From Aestuariibaculum lutulentum (GTDB lineage: Bacteria > Bacteroidota > Bacteroidia > Flavobacteriales > Flavobacteriaceae), in NCBI RefSeq assembly GCF_032926325.1, contig NZ_CP136709.1, positions 657,501-721,500 on the forward strand: 64,000 nucleotides of DNA. The letters run 5' to 3'. Positions 63,517 to 64,000 of this stretch are shown here, in pieces. Each line of letters begins with the position of its first letter. The first letter of the stretch is position 1. The notes beneath the pieces were generated by a model. The model saw nothing but the letters and a program-made list of their open reading frames with translations, was not told where the DNA came from and ran no database searches. A program made the position numbers and the translations under genes.

Positions 63517-64000
63517 TTAAATTATTTCGGCAACAACAAAAGTGCTTCCCCCAATAAAAACAAAATCGTTTTCTCCGGCATTTTTTAAAGCCGACTTATA
63601 CGCTTCATTAACAGAACCATATGTTTGACCTTTCAAATTATGCTGAGCGAAAGTATTCATTAAAACTTCGGCATCTAAACCACGAGGAATATCTGGTTTA
63701 CAAAAATAATACTCAGCTTTTTTAGGTAGTAAATCGATAATGGAACTAATATCTTTATCATTTACCACTCCAAAAACAATATGCAAAGCATCAAAAGTTT
63801 CTTTTGATAGTTGTTTCATCACGTAAGTAAGTCCGTCTCGATTATGCCCGGTATCACAAACGACTTTAGGTTCTGTTCGCAAGGTTTGCCAACGCCCTAA
63901 TAGGCCCGTATTATCAACAACATGTTTAAATCCTTCAGTAATGTGTGTTTCTGAAATATTAAAACCTTTTAACTGTAATTGTTTTATAGCTTGCTGAACA
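63517..64000 (-). CDS. folC: Folylpolyglutamate synthase, C-terminal part (5' end outside window)
   Basis: The frame stays open past the first in-frame start-like codon to the window edge, so the true start lies beyond 64000; 160 residues are visible. They hold the FolC C-terminal domain: LLGRWQTLRTEPKVVCDTGHNRDG, FGVVNDKDI and a final IGGSTFVVAEII. FolC adds glutamates to folates, and in some bacteria also makes dihydrofolate. It lies upstream of the tRNA promoter and reads toward it. Confidence 0.93.
   Translation of the reverse strand, partial: VQQAIKQLQLKGFNISETHITEGFKHVVDNTGLLGRWQTLRTEPKVVCDTGHNRDGLTYVMKQLSKETFDALHIVFGVVNDKDISSIIDLLPKKAEYYFCKPDIPRGLDAEVLMNTFAQHNLKGQTYGSVNEAYKSALKNAGENDFVFIGGSTFVVAEII

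Noticed and set aside
63517..63882. A short complete gene starting at 63882
   Set aside because: The apparent start is an internal TTG of folC; the frame stays open to the window edge with clear FolC sequence.
1..64000. Prophage, insertion sequence, integron or defence island
   Set aside because: No transposase, integrase, restriction or phage structural gene was found; the order looks like core flavobacterial chromosome with small accessory modules.

Overview
The window is an AT-rich chromosomal segment of a member of the Bacteroidota, almost certainly family Flavobacteriaceae. The evidence is gliding-motility lipoprotein GldJ, the type IX secretion (T9SS) proteins PorU and PorV, two proteins with T9SS C-terminal sorting domains, a fused hypoxanthine phosphoribosyltransferase-adenylate kinase, and many promoters with the Bacteroidota -7 element TAnnTTTG. 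Shine-Dalgarno sequences are not obvious. There is no sign of a prophage, transposase, integrase or CRISPR array. The gene content is mostly core, with small accessory modules in between.

Layout. 1-8.6 kb: a partial rhomboid protease, rarA, a secreted coiled-coil protein, a HAD phosphatase overlapping a polysaccharide-deacetylase-like gene, radC, a dienelactone hydrolase and an unrecognised 629-aa lipoprotein. 8.7-17.9 kb: an MscS channel whose start lies in a perfect hairpin, mpl (murein recycling), a TPR protein, an SDR, a DUF4136 lipoprotein, a K+ channel, obgE and the Hpt-Adk fusion. 18-26.7 kb: purK-purE, an M3 oligopeptidase, an AraC regulator divergent from an aldehyde dehydrogenase-DUF779 pair, an ECF sigma factor with a small zinc-finger anti-sigma protein, and a UbiA-like membrane protein. 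26.8-32.5 kb: gcvP, then a KAS III-methyltransferase-glycosyltransferase run. 32.5-40 kb: a nuclease-PafA pair (phosphorus scavenging), mlaEF (lipid transport), a DUF389 protein, manC and a SprT-like protease. 40.2-46.7 kb: a secreted pectate lyase (PL1) and a 1086-aa repeat protein, both T9SS cargo.

47.5-49.9 kb holds the most unusual locus. An AraC-type regulator carries an N-terminal DUF4242 domain and a cyclase-like middle domain. It is followed on the same strand by an exported DUF4242 protein, a group-I-like truncated globin with an atypical distal pocket, and a cytosolic DUF4242 protein. I infer a small-ligand or metal/heme sensing and handling module and have not seen it described.

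50-64 kb: pyruvate dehydrogenase E1-alpha and E2, cdd, porV, porU, divergent gldJ, murF, a PAS-LuxR regulator, three tandem tRNA-Val(UAC) genes and partial folC. PorU and PorV here would process and shuttle the two T9SS cargo proteins encoded about 10 kb away.
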